The notes under the pieces are model-generated. The model ran no database searches and was not told the DNA's origin. It worked only from the letters and a program-made list of their open reading frames with translations. A program made the position numbers and the translations under genes. A DNA stretch of 64,000 nt from Fen-330 sp050008465 (lineage in GTDB: Bacteria; Acidobacteriota; Terriglobia; Bryobacterales; Bryobacteraceae): NCBI GenBank assembly GCA_050008465.1, contig JBEKMO010000029.1, positions 1 through 64,000 on the forward strand. The letters are read 5' to 3'. This document shows, in pieces, positions 49,099-57,563 of this stretch. Within the stretch, counting starts at the first letter, position 1; every line of letters starts with the position of its first letter.

Positions 49099-51492
49099 AT
49101 GCAATACGGATACTTTGACGATCGGAACAAGGAGTACGTCATCACTCGCCCCGACACCCCCAAGTCGTGGAGCAATTACCTGGGGACGACCGAATACGGC
49201 GCCATCATCACCAATAACGCCGCAGGGTACAGCTTCTACAAGTCGGCCGCCCAGGGGCGCTTCACACGGCTGCGGTTCAATTCGCTCCCCATGGATCAGC
49301 CGGGGCGGTACATCTACCTGCGCGACTGCGAGACCCAGGACTTCTGGTCGGCATCGTGGCAGCCGGTGGGCAAGCCCCTGGATCAGTACAAGTCGGAGTG
49401 CCGCCACGGTACGGCCTACACCGTGATCTCCTCCGAATACGCCGGGATACGGACGGAAACGACTTATTTTGTTCCCCTGGGGAAGACTTTCGAGTGCTGG
49501 CACGTCAAGCTCACCAACCTGAGCCAAAGGCCTCGTCACCTGAGCGCGTTCACCTATGTGGAGTACGCCGGCAATTGGGATGCCTACCACGATCTGATCA
49601 ATCTTCAGTACACTCAGCACATTCTCAAAATGGACGTGGCCGGCAACATCATCGACCACGGCACCAATGTGAACCTCCCGTACATGCCCGACAAGCCCGA
49701 GGAGCACGACCAGGGCCACCACTCCTTCCTCGCCGTGGTGGGCGCCGATGTCACCGGCTTCGACACCGACCGCACGGCCTTCATCGGCACTTACGGCACC
49801 TACGCCAAGCCCGAGGTCGTCGAGCGCGGCCAATGCACCAACTCGCTCGCCGCCGGCGACAACGGCTGCGGCGTATTCCAGATCGATATCGACCTCGCCT
49901 CCGGCGAGGCCAAGGAATTCCTGGTGCTCCTCGGCGTTGGCGCGGCCCACGACGCGGGCAAGCGGGCGGTCGAGGAGTTCAGCGGCATGGAGCGCGTCCG
50001 CGAGGAACTCGCCCTGCTCAAGAGCTACTGGCACGGCCGCCTCGGCGCGCTCGCCGTGGAAACGCCCGACCCAGAGCTGAACAGCATGTTGAATATGTGG
50101 AGCCAGTTCAACTGCCTGATGACGTTCGCCTGGTCCCGTGCCGCCAGCCTCATTTACGCCGGCGAGCGCGACGGCCTCGGCTACCGCGACACCGTGCAGG
50201 ACATCCTCGGTGTGCTCCACGCCATCCCCGCGGAAGCCGGCCAGCGGCTCGAACTGATGATCACGGGGCAGGTCTCTACCGGTGGCGCGATGCCCGTGGT
50301 CAAGCAGTTTGCCCATCGCCCCGGATCCGAGGCTCCCCCCAGGGAGGAAGAGTACCGCTCCGACGACGCCTTATGGCTCTTCAACACCATCCCGGCGTAC
50401 GTCAAAGAGACCGGCGACCTCTCTTTTTACGACAAGGTGCTGCCCTATGCGGACCGGGGGGAAGACACCGTTTTGGGCCACCTGAAGCGGGCCATCGAGT
50501 TCAGCCTGGAGCGTTCCGGCGCTCATGGGCTGCCCTGCGGTCTGTGGGCGGACTGGAATGATTGCATCCGTCTGGGACATCGGGGCGAATCGGTCTTCGT
50601 AGCTTTCCAGTTGCGCTATGCCCTCGCGGTTTTTCTGGAGATTTGCCTTTTGCTGGGAAAGACCGGCGAGGGCAAGTGGGCGCAAACACAACTGGCCCGG
50701 CTGGACGATGACCTGGAAAGGCACGCCTGGGATGGGCAGTGGTACCTGCGCGCCTACCGGGCCGACGGCCATAAGTTCGGCTCCAACGAGAACCCCGAAG
50801 GCAAGATCTTTCTGAGCCCCCAGTCCTGGGCCGTATACAGCGGACATGCCCGCGCTGAACGGGCCGAACAGGTGATGGAGTCCGTCCGCCAGCGGCTGGC
50901 CACCCAGTGGGGCTTGATGTTGTGCGACCCTCCCTTCGTCCAGACCGACTTTCGCGTCATGCTCGCTGCCCTGTTCAATCCGGGAATGAAGGAGAACGGG
51001 AGCGTCTTCAGCCATACCCAAGGGTGGGCGATCATTGCGGAAACGCTGCTGGGCCACGGCGACCGGGCCTATGAGTACTTCAGGGCCTACCTGCCGGCAG
51101 CCTACAACACCAAGGCCGAAGTCCGCCAGATCGAGCCGTACGTTTACTGCCAGTTCACCCACAGCAAGTACAGCCCGCGCGCCGGCGCCTCGCGCATCCC
51201 CTGGCTGAGCGGGTCCGCCGCCTGGTCCTATTTCGCAGCCACGCAATACATTCTAGGACTGCGGCCGGAATACGAAGGGCTCAGAATCGACCCCTGTATC
51301 CTCTCCGCCTGGAAGGGATTCAAAATCACCCGGGTGTTTCGAGGGAAGCGGCTGAACGTGGAAGTCAGGAACCCCGCCGGCGTTCAGAAAGGGGTGGCCA
51401 AGCTCGTGCTCAACGACGATCTGCTGGAGGGGAACCTCATCCCGGCGGAGAAGCTGCTGGCCGAGAACCAGGTAGTAGTTGAGATGGGTTGA
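49099..51492 (+). CDS. GH94 disaccharide phosphorylase (cellobiose/chitobiose type)
   Basis: 797 residues, no signal peptide, so it acts in the cytoplasm. The opening YGYFDDRNKEYVITRPDTPKSWSNYLG is that of cellobiose phosphorylases, then AWSRAASLIYAGERDGLGYRDTVQDILGVLHAIP, the catalytic-Asp region CGLWADWNDCIRLGHRGESVFVAFQ, and VFSHTQGWAIIAETLLGHGDRAYEYF. It phosphorolyses a beta-1,4-linked disaccharide to sugar-1-phosphate plus free sugar. It lacks the longer loop after ADWND seen in cellobiose phosphorylase, so cellobionate, chitobiose or another sugar is possible. Start ATG 49099 follows GGGAGGAG. Confidence 0.9.
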   Translation: MQYGYFDDRNKEYVITRPDTPKSWSNYLGTTEYGAIITNNAAGYSFYKSAAQGRFTRLRFNSLPMDQPGRYIYLRDCETQDFWSASWQPVGKPLDQYKSECRHGTAYTVISSEYAGIRTETTYFVPLGKTFECWHVKLTNLSQRPRHLSAFTYVEYAGNWDAYHDLINLQYTQHILKMDVAGNIIDHGTNVNLPYMPDKPEEHDQGHHSFLAVVGADVTGFDTDRTAFIGTYGTYAKPEVVERGQCTNSLAAGDNGCGVFQIDIDLASGEAKEFLVLLGVGAAHDAGKRAVEEFSGMERVREELALLKSYWHGRLGALAVETPDPELNSMLNMWSQFNCLMTFAWSRAASLIYAGERDGLGYRDTVQDILGVLHAIPAEAGQRLELMITGQVSTGGAMPVVKQFAHRPGSEAPPREEEYRSDDALWLFNTIPAYVKETGDLSFYDKVLPYADRGEDTVLGHLKRAIEFSLERSGAHGLPCGLWADWNDCIRLGHRGESVFVAFQLRYALAVFLEICLLLGKTGEGKWAQTQLARLDDDLERHAWDGQWYLRAYRADGHKFGSNENPEGKIFLSPQSWAVYSGHARAERAEQVMESVRQRLATQWGLMLCDPPFVQTDFRVMLAALFNPGMKENGSVFSHTQGWAIIAETLLGHGDRAYEYFRAYLPAAYNTKAEVRQIEPYVYCQFTHSKYSPRAGASRIPWLSGSAAWSYFAATQYILGLRPEYEGLRIDPCILSAWKGFKITRVFRGKRLNVEVRNPAGVQKGVAKLVLNDDLLEGNLIPAEKLLAENQVVVEMG

Positions 51493-51503
51493 GGCTGCGT
51501 AGG

Positions 51504-51541
51504 GCGGTCCCCCCGGACCGCGCCGGGTCTCCAGACCCGGC
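51504..51541. terminator. Tandem hairpins between convergent genes
   Basis: Two adjacent perfect stems: GCGGTCC-CCCC-GGACCGC (51504-51521) and GCCGGGTCT-CC-AGACCCGGC (51522-51541). They fill the gap between the GH94 stop and the end of the minus-strand kor operon, and could terminate both. No T tract. Confidence 0.6.
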
Positions 51542-51543
51542 CC

Positions 51544-51750
51544 TCAATCTTGCCGGCGCGGAGTCTCCTTCAGGCCGCTCAACTCAGCCGCCGGAAGCGG
51601 TGCCGCGTTGGTCCCAGCCTGGACGATCTCCCGCTCGATCTCCTCCAGCATCTGTGCGATGTCGGCCGTCGGAAAGGAGTACTCCGCCGCTTCGCGCACA
51701 GCCTTCAGCTTCGCTTCGCGTTCGTCGATCGGTTTGGAAGAGTCCCCCAC
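51544..51750 (-). CDS. Small protein at the end of the kor operon
   Basis: 68 residues from a GTG at 51750 (MGDSSKPIDEREAKLKAVREAAEYSFPTADIAQMLEEIEREIVQAGTNAA...). It starts three bases after the korC stop, with a GGAG nearby. Mostly helical, acidic, no known motif. The close link suggests a role with the oxidoreductase, but this is only positional. It could also be a shadow of a longer frame, though no better one exists here. Confidence 0.55.
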   Translation of the reverse strand: MGDSSKPIDEREAKLKAVREAAEYSFPTADIAQMLEEIEREIVQAGTNAAPLPAAELSGLKETPRRQD

Positions 51751-51752
51751 GC

Positions 51753-52340
51753 CTACTCCACTTCCATTGGCGCGTGGTGGTGCTCTTCGATGGCGGCACC
51801 GGCTTTCACCAGGCCGTACTCGAAGCCTTTGTCGAAGGCGCGGCGGTTGAGCTCGCGCGTGGCGGGCGGCACGGAGTCCGCAACCGCCTGGCGCAGCGCC
51901 TCGGCGGTCACCAGACCGGTCACCGCGGCGAAGAACCCCACCATCACCACGTTCGACACCATCCGCCTTCCCAGCTCTTCGGCCAGCCGCGTGGCAGGCA
52001 CGCTGTAGACGCGGATGCCGCTCCTCAGGCCGGAGATCCTTACGAGCTCTTCCTCGACGATCAGGATGCCGCCGTCCTTCAGCTCCGGCGCGAATCGCGA
52101 GTAGGCCTCTTGCGACATCACCACCAACACATCGGGCCGCGTAACGTACGGATAGTCGATCGGCCGGTCGGAGAGCACCACCTGCGCGCTGCACGCGCCG
52201 CCGCGCGCCTCGGGGCCAAAACTCTGGGTCATGGTGGCGTGACCGTCCTCGAAAATCGAGACAGCCTTGCCGATGACCATGGCGGACAGGATCACGCCCT
52301 GGCCGCCAAAGCCCGCGATGCGAATCTCGGTTACTGGCAT
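51753..52340 (-). CDS. korC: 2-oxoacid:ferredoxin oxidoreductase gamma subunit
   Basis: 195 residues; start MPVTEIRIAGFGGQGVILSAMVIGKAVSIF at 52340 follows GGGAG. The GFGGQG motif and FGPEARGGACSAQVVLSD are typical of the gamma domain, which helps bind CoA and the substrate. The ending EEHHHAPMEVE is low-complexity. It overlaps korB by 10 bases. Confidence 0.92.
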   Translation of the reverse strand: MPVTEIRIAGFGGQGVILSAMVIGKAVSIFEDGHATMTQSFGPEARGGACSAQVVLSDRPIDYPYVTRPDVLVVMSQEAYSRFAPELKDGGILIVEEELVRISGLRSGIRVYSVPATRLAEELGRRMVSNVVMVGFFAAVTGLVTAEALRQAVADSVPPATRELNRRAFDKGFEYGLVKAGAAIEEHHHAPMEVE

Positions 52341-53200
52341 ACCGGACTCTCCCATTCGACGTACCGCTCGCCCAACTGCTCCGCCAGGCGGGCGCGCATC
52401 GATTCCATGTAGTCGGGCCGCTCGCGGTCCACGAACTTGCCCACCGCGATCTCGCCGTCCTTGGTCAGCGCCACTTCGCCCGTGGGCGCGCCGTGGCGCA
52501 CCTTGCTCTTTTCCTTGTAGAACTTCATCGTGTCCAGCCCGTCGCCCATCTTGTTGCGCCGCTGGTAGAGCGTTGGGCAGGGCGAGAGCACTTCAATGAA
52601 GCAGAACCCGCGCTTGCGCAGGATCTCGGACATGGACTTGGTGAGCTGCCGCACGTGGAAGGTGGTCCAGCGCGCCACGTAGGACGCCCCCGCCGACTCG
52701 GCCAGCGCGCACAGGTTGAACGACGGCTCGTAGCAGCCGTAGGGCGCCGTCGCGGTGATCGCGGAGTAAGGCGTGGTCGGCCCGGTCTGCCCGCCCGTCA
52801 TCGCGTAGACCAGGTTGTTGACGCAGATCACCTTGATGTCGACGTTGCGCCGCGCGGCGTGAATGAAGTGGTTGCCCCCGATGGCGAACAGGTCGCCATC
52901 GCCCGAATAGACCACCACCTCCAGCGACGGGTTGGCCAGCTTCAGCCCGGTGGCGAACGGGATGGCCCGCCCGTGCGTAGTGTGGAAGGAATCCAGCTTG
53001 ACGTAGCCAGCGACCCGGCCCGAGCAGCCGATGCCCGAGACAATCGCCACGCGGTCCAGGTTGCGCTTGGATTCCAGCAGCGCCCGCGCGAAACAATTCA
53101 CCGTGGTTCCGATGCCGCAGCCGGGGCACCAGATGTGCGGCATGCGCTCGGTGCGCAGGAACGGCTCCACCGGGTTGATGACTTCGGGCAGTGCGCTCAT
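52331..53200 (-). CDS. korB: 2-oxoacid:ferredoxin oxidoreductase beta subunit
   Basis: 289 residues. Thiamine pyrophosphate motif VVVYSGDGDLFAIGGNHFIHAARRNVDIKVICVNNLVYAMTGGQTGPTTP with GDG and NN. Iron-sulfur cysteines PHIWCPGCGIG and SGIGCSGR. Start ATG overlaps the korA stop as ATGA. With korA it converts 2-oxoglutarate (or a branched 2-oxoacid) and CoA to acyl-CoA with reduced ferredoxin. Confidence 0.94.
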   Translation of the reverse strand: MSALPEVINPVEPFLRTERMPHIWCPGCGIGTTVNCFARALLESKRNLDRVAIVSGIGCSGRVAGYVKLDSFHTTHGRAIPFATGLKLANPSLEVVVYSGDGDLFAIGGNHFIHAARRNVDIKVICVNNLVYAMTGGQTGPTTPYSAITATAPYGCYEPSFNLCALAESAGASYVARWTTFHVRQLTKSMSEILRKRGFCFIEVLSPCPTLYQRRNKMGDGLDTMKFYKEKSKVRHGAPTGEVALTKDGEIAVGKFVDRERPDYMESMRARLAEQLGERYVEWESPVCQ

Positions 53201-54354
53201 CGTGCAGCCTCCATGATGGCCTCGAATATGTCCTGGGGCTGGTGCACGCCCCCGCCGGCGTGCGTCACCGGGATGGTGCGGGCCGCGCCCCCCGCCGCCC
53301 GCTCGACCTCGCGCGCGATCTGGCCCAGGTTGATCTCCGGCACCACGAACGCCTTTACCCGCGCGGCCAGCGCCCGCAGATGCCGGTCCGGGAACGGCCA
53401 GACGCCGATCAGCCGGCACCGTCCTGCCTTGACGCCTTTGCGGCGCGCCATTTCGATCGCCCGTTCCGCCACCCGCGACGTGATGCCGTAGGAAACCACC
53501 GCCACTTCCGCGTCCTCGATGCCCTGCTCGTCCACGATGGTGAGCCGGTCCTCGGCGGCGCGGATTTTCTCCACCAACCGGCGCACCAGCCGGTCCTGCG
53601 TCGCGACGTTCATCCCCGGGTAGCCCCACTCATCGTGCGTCAGGCCGGTGATGTGGAACCGGTATCCTTCGCCGGCGTGCACCATCTCCGGCACCAGATC
53701 GGCCTCCGGCTCGTACGGCTTGTAGGCGCCGGGCGCGCGGCGGGTGTGCCTGCGCGGGTAAACCTCGACTTGCTCCGCGGGCGGAATGACAACCTTCTCG
53801 GTCATGTGCCCCACGCACTCGTCCATCATGAACATGACCGGCGTGCGGTACTCCTCGGAGAGGTTGAACGCCCGCACCGTCAGGTCGAAGCACTCCTGCG
53901 GCGAGTTGGGGCAGAGCGCGATAATCTCGTAGTCGCCGTGCGAGCCCCAGCGCGCCTGCATCATGTCGGCCTGGGCCGGAAGCGTCGGCAAGCCGGTCGA
54001 GGGCCCGCCGCGCTGCACGTTCACGAACACGCACGGCGTCTCGGTCATGGCCGCGAAGCCAATATGCTCCATCATGAGCGAGAAGCCCGGCCCCGAGGTC
54101 ACCGTAAACGCCTTCGCGCCGGCCCAGACCGCTCCCTGAATCGCGATCGAGGCAGCCAGCTCGTCCTCCATCTGGATGAACGTGCCACCCACCGTGGGGA
54201 TGCGCGCGGCGAACCGCTCGACCACCTCCGTGGATGGGGTGATGGGGTATCCTGCGGCAAATCGCGCACCCGCGGCCAGCGCACCCTCACAGCAGGCGTG
54301 GTCGCCATCGAGGAAATGGACTCCCGTTAACACCCCGCGAGGATCAGCCTGCAT
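53197..54354 (-). CDS. korA: 2-oxoacid:ferredoxin oxidoreductase alpha subunit
   Basis: 385 residues. GVHFLDGDHACCEGALAAGARFAAGYPITPSTEVVERFAARIP is the alpha-subunit opening, then AFTVTSGPGFSLMMEHIGFAAMTETPCVFVNVQRGGPSTGLPT with the conserved SGPG and RGGPSTG. Start at 54354 (MQADPRGVLTG); it overlaps korD by 11 bases. Substrate specificity is uncertain: 2-oxoglutarate is most likely. Confidence 0.94.
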   Translation of the reverse strand: MQADPRGVLTGVHFLDGDHACCEGALAAGARFAAGYPITPSTEVVERFAARIPTVGGTFIQMEDELAASIAIQGAVWAGAKAFTVTSGPGFSLMMEHIGFAAMTETPCVFVNVQRGGPSTGLPTLPAQADMMQARWGSHGDYEIIALCPNSPQECFDLTVRAFNLSEEYRTPVMFMMDECVGHMTEKVVIPPAEQVEVYPRRHTRRAPGAYKPYEPEADLVPEMVHAGEGYRFHITGLTHDEWGYPGMNVATQDRLVRRLVEKIRAAEDRLTIVDEQGIEDAEVAVVSYGITSRVAERAIEMARRKGVKAGRCRLIGVWPFPDRHLRALAARVKAFVVPEINLGQIAREVERAAGGAARTIPVTHAGGGVHQPQDIFEAIMEAAR

Positions 54355-54592
54355 CGGACGCCTCCTGGCCCGGGGCCTCTTTGATCCGCCAGCCGAAGAT
54401 CGCGAAGTCCGGGCAGTACATGCCGCAAAGGTCGCAACCGCTACATTTCTCAAGCGCTACGACGTGCGGCGAATGGTATCCCTTGGAATTGAACGCCGAG
54501 GAAAGGGCCAGCACCTTGGTGGGACAGAACTCCACGCAGAACGCGCAGCCCTTGCATCGCTCAACGTTGATCGTGACATTGCCTTTTGCCAT
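54344..54592 (-). CDS. korD: Ferredoxin-like delta subunit (2x 4Fe-4S)
   Basis: 82 residues with two 4Fe-4S motifs: ERCKGCAFCVEFCPTKVLAL and EKCSGCDLCGMYCPDFAI. Electron-transfer subunit of the kor complex and first gene of the operon korDABC. Confidence 0.95.
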   Translation of the reverse strand: MAKGNVTINVERCKGCAFCVEFCPTKVLALSSAFNSKGYHSPHVVALEKCSGCDLCGMYCPDFAIFGWRIKEAPGQEASDAG

Positions 54593-54659
54593 AAGGGGGC
54601 TATCGAAAAGCGCTGTCGTATTATACGCACGCCAGGGGCCAAAGCGAAAGCTGAAGGCC

Positions 54660-54720
54660 GCAACCGAGGGACTGCCTAGGCCGTCCGCTGTCGGGACGCC
54701 TCAGGTTGTGCCCGGTTGCG
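54660..54720. repeat. Palindromic repeat, family A copy 3
   Basis: GCAACCGAGGGACTGCCTAG then GCCGTCC, opposite GGGACGCC then TCAGGTTGTGCCCGGTTGC. More diverged right arm than copies 1 and 2. It lies between divergent kor and GH2 genes. Confidence 0.85.
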
Positions 54721-54741
54721 GGCTACGGGAATGGCCGGGGG

Positions 54742-54793
54742 TTCACTTCGTCATTCGTCCTTCGTACTTCGTACTTTGCATTTCCCACTTCCA
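54742..54793. repeat. Degenerate TTCGTAC-like repeat
   Basis: Runs of TTCACTTCG, TCATTCGTCC, TTCGTACTTCGTACTTTGC, TTTCCCACTTCC: a degenerate 7-10 bp repeat immediately before the GH2 gene. It occupies the region where its promoter should be. Confidence 0.6.
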
Positions 54794-54812
54794 ACTATGG
54801 CAATCTGTTGAC

Positions 54813-57098
54813 ATGCTCAATCGTCGAGACTTCCTGCTGGCCAGTAGCGCGGGGTTGGCCACGCTCGCCGCCGCGCCGGCCTCCTCCTCGAAACGCCAGG
54901 TCTTCCCCCTGAACCGGAAATGGCTCTACGGCGGGAAGACCGTCGAGGGCGCCACCGCCCCGGATTTCGACGATCGCCGGTTCGAGCGCGTGACGCTCCC
55001 CCACACCAACCGCCTCCTGCCCTGGCACAGCTTCGACGACCAGAGTTACCAGTTCGTTTCCATCTACCGGCGCCACTTCCGCCTGCCGGGGGAGTTGAAG
55101 GGCCAGCGCGTGTTCGTCGATTTCGCCGGCGTCATGACCGCCGCCGCCGTCACCCTCAACGGCAAGCGGCTGGGCGAGTATCGCGGCGGCTACACGCCCT
55201 TCTCCTTCGAGCTGACGCAGCACATCAACTGGTCCGGCGACAACCTGCTCGCCGTCGAGGTGGATTCCACCGAACGGGCCGACGTCCCGCCCTTCGGCGG
55301 CAGCATCGACTACTTGACCTTCGGCGGCATCTACCGCGAGGTGTCGCTGCGCGTGGTCCCGGACATTTGCATCGAGAACGTGTTCGCGCGGCCCGTCGAC
55401 GTGCTCGGCGCCGAGCGGCGCGTCGAGGTGCGCTGCCACCTTAACGGCCTGGCCGGCGACCGCGCCCCGCTCGCCCTCGCCGCCGAGTTGCGCGACGGCA
55501 GCCGCGTGCTCAAGACCGTCAGCCAGTCCATTGGTTCGGGCGCCTCCGATTTCCACGATCTCAAGCTCGAGGACCTCGGCGAAATCGAGCTCTGGGATCT
55601 CAACCGCCCCAAGCTGTACCAGGTCGTGGTGCGGCTCTCCGGCAACGGCCTGGCCGACGAGTATGCGGTGCGGATCGGGTTCCGAGAGGCGCGCTTCACC
55701 GAGAAGGGTTTCTTCCTCAACGGGCAGCACGTCAAGCTGCGCGGGCTGAATCGCCATCAGACCTTTCCCTACACCGGCGGCGCCATGCCCGCCCGGGTGC
55801 AGCGCCGCGACGCCTTCATTCTCAGGAAGGATCTGAAGTGCAGCATCGTGCGCACCTCGCACTACCCGCAGTCGCCGCATTTCCTGGATGGCTGCGATGA
55901 AGCCGGGCTGCTGGTGCTCGAGGAGATCCCGGGCTGGCAGCACATTGGCGACCAGGATTGGCAGGACCTGGCCGTGCGCACCGTCGGGGAAATGGTCCGC
56001 CGCGACTGGAACCACCCCTCGATCGTGCTCTGGGGCGTGCGCGTCAACGAATCGCGCGACAACCACGATTTCTACGTCCGCACCAACGATCTCGCGCACA
56101 AGCTCGACCCCTCGCGCCAGACCGGCGGCGTGCGCAATATTTACGAATCCGAGCTCCTCGAAGATGTTTTCACGATGAACGATTTCGGTTTTCCGCTGCG
56201 TCCGCCCAACCACCCTCTGTATCTGAACACCGAGTTCAACGGCCACATGTTCTCCACCAAGCACGTCGACGCCGTCGAACACATTGCCGAGCACGTGCTG
56301 CGGCACGCCCGCGTGCATAACCAGCTCGCCTCGGACGAGCGTTACGCCGGCGGCATCGGCTGGTGCGCGTTCGACTACGCCACACACCGCTATTTCGGCT
56401 CCGGCGACCGCATCTGCTACCACGGCGTCAGCGACATTTTCCGCATCCCGAAACCCGCCGCAGCTCTCTACAGGTCCCAATGCGACCCCATGGAAGAGAT
56501 TGTGCTCGAGCCGGGGTTCGCCTGGTCCTGGGGCGACAAGCCCGCCGGCGGCGGCCCGGGCCTGGTGCCCGTCTGCTCGAATTGCGACCACCTGAAGGTC
56601 TACATCGGCGGCCAGCTCAAGACCGAGGCCGATCCGGCCCGCGAACAGTACGGAAATCTGCCCCACCCGCCCTTCCTGGTCGACCTGACCGGCTGCCGCT
56701 TCGATCGCTGGGGCGATCTGAAGATCGAGGGCTACCTCGACGGCAAGCTGGTCATCACGAAGACTCTCTCCGGAAAGGGCGCGGACGCTCAATTGCTCGT
56801 CGAGCCGGACGATACCGAACTGGTGGGCGACGGCAGCGACGCCACGCGCGTGGTGCTGCGCGTGACCGACGAATACGGCAGTCCGCGCCAGTTCGCAACC
56901 GGCTCGATCTCGCTCAGCATCGAGGGCCCGGGCGAAATCATCGGCGAAAACCCGTTCGCACTGATGGGAGGCGTGGGCGCTGTGTGGGTGAAAACAAAGG
57001 AGGCCGCCGGCACCGTCCGTCTCTCGGTCCGCCACCCCTACCTGGGCGTGAAGACCGTCGAGATCCAGGTGAAGCCGGCGCCGCCCGAAGGGGTGTGA
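54813..57098 (+). CDS. Exported glycoside hydrolase family 2
   Basis: 761 residues with a twin-arginine-like signal (MLNRRDFLLASSAGLATLAAAPASSS). GH2 domains: jelly-roll (RKWLYGGKTVEGATAPDFDDRRFERVTLPH), Ig-like, TIM barrel with FFLNGQHVKLRGLNRHQTFPYTG, acid/base Glu413 in HPSIVLWGVRVNESRD and nucleophile Glu474 in LYLNTEFNGHMF, then a C-terminal Ig-like domain. Both catalytic residues are present. Distinct from the other two GH2s in the window. Start at 54813 chosen for the signal peptide. Confidence 0.92.
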   Translation: MLNRRDFLLASSAGLATLAAAPASSSKRQVFPLNRKWLYGGKTVEGATAPDFDDRRFERVTLPHTNRLLPWHSFDDQSYQFVSIYRRHFRLPGELKGQRVFVDFAGVMTAAAVTLNGKRLGEYRGGYTPFSFELTQHINWSGDNLLAVEVDSTERADVPPFGGSIDYLTFGGIYREVSLRVVPDICIENVFARPVDVLGAERRVEVRCHLNGLAGDRAPLALAAELRDGSRVLKTVSQSIGSGASDFHDLKLEDLGEIELWDLNRPKLYQVVVRLSGNGLADEYAVRIGFREARFTEKGFFLNGQHVKLRGLNRHQTFPYTGGAMPARVQRRDAFILRKDLKCSIVRTSHYPQSPHFLDGCDEAGLLVLEEIPGWQHIGDQDWQDLAVRTVGEMVRRDWNHPSIVLWGVRVNESRDNHDFYVRTNDLAHKLDPSRQTGGVRNIYESELLEDVFTMNDFGFPLRPPNHPLYLNTEFNGHMFSTKHVDAVEHIAEHVLRHARVHNQLASDERYAGGIGWCAFDYATHRYFGSGDRICYHGVSDIFRIPKPAAALYRSQCDPMEEIVLEPGFAWSWGDKPAGGGPGLVPVCSNCDHLKVYIGGQLKTEADPAREQYGNLPHPPFLVDLTGCRFDRWGDLKIEGYLDGKLVITKTLSGKGADAQLLVEPDDTELVGDGSDATRVVLRVTDEYGSPRQFATGSISLSIEGPGEIIGENPFALMGGVGAVWVKTKEAAGTVRLSVRHPYLGVKTVEIQVKPAPPEGV

Positions 57099-57099
57099 G

Positions 57100-57540
57100 A
57101 TGGAGCATCTGCTCACGCTACTCGACGAGGCATTCGATAAGAAGTCCTGGCACGGACCGAACCTCAAGGGCGCGATTCGCGGCCTGTCGGCGGCGCAAGC
57201 GGCCTGGCGGCCCGCCCCCGGCCGGCACAATATCTGGGAACTCGTGCTGCACGCCGCCTACTGGAAATACGTCGTGCGGCGCAAGCTCACCGGCGCCCGG
57301 CGCCGCTCGTTCGCCGTGCCCGGCTCGAATTGGTTCGCCCGCACTGGCGAGCCAAACGTGGCCACCTGGAAGAAAGATGTCGCGCTGCTTGCCGCCGAGC
57401 ACAAGCAGTTGCGGCAGGCGGTTGCCGGCCTCTCCGCGGCAAACGACGACCAACTCAAGTTGATCCGCGGAGCCGCCGCTCACGACCTCTATCACGCCGG
57501 CCAGATCCAGCTCCTCAAGCGCCTCTGCCCGCTGGCCTAG
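57100..57540 (+). CDS. DinB-family metal-binding protein
   Basis: 146 residues, four-helix-bundle DinB/YfiT-like fold. Metal-ligand His residues in IWELVLHAAYWKYVV and IRGAAAHDLYHAGQIQLLKRL (His-x3-His). Such proteins act in thiol or small-molecule transfer. It starts one base after the GH2 stop, so they are co-transcribed. Confidence 0.88.
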   Translation: MEHLLTLLDEAFDKKSWHGPNLKGAIRGLSAAQAAWRPAPGRHNIWELVLHAAYWKYVVRRKLTGARRRSFAVPGSNWFARTGEPNVATWKKDVALLAAEHKQLRQAVAGLSAANDDQLKLIRGAAAHDLYHAGQIQLLKRLCPLA

Positions 57541-57563
57541 AAACCGTTATAAGATGATGCTCG

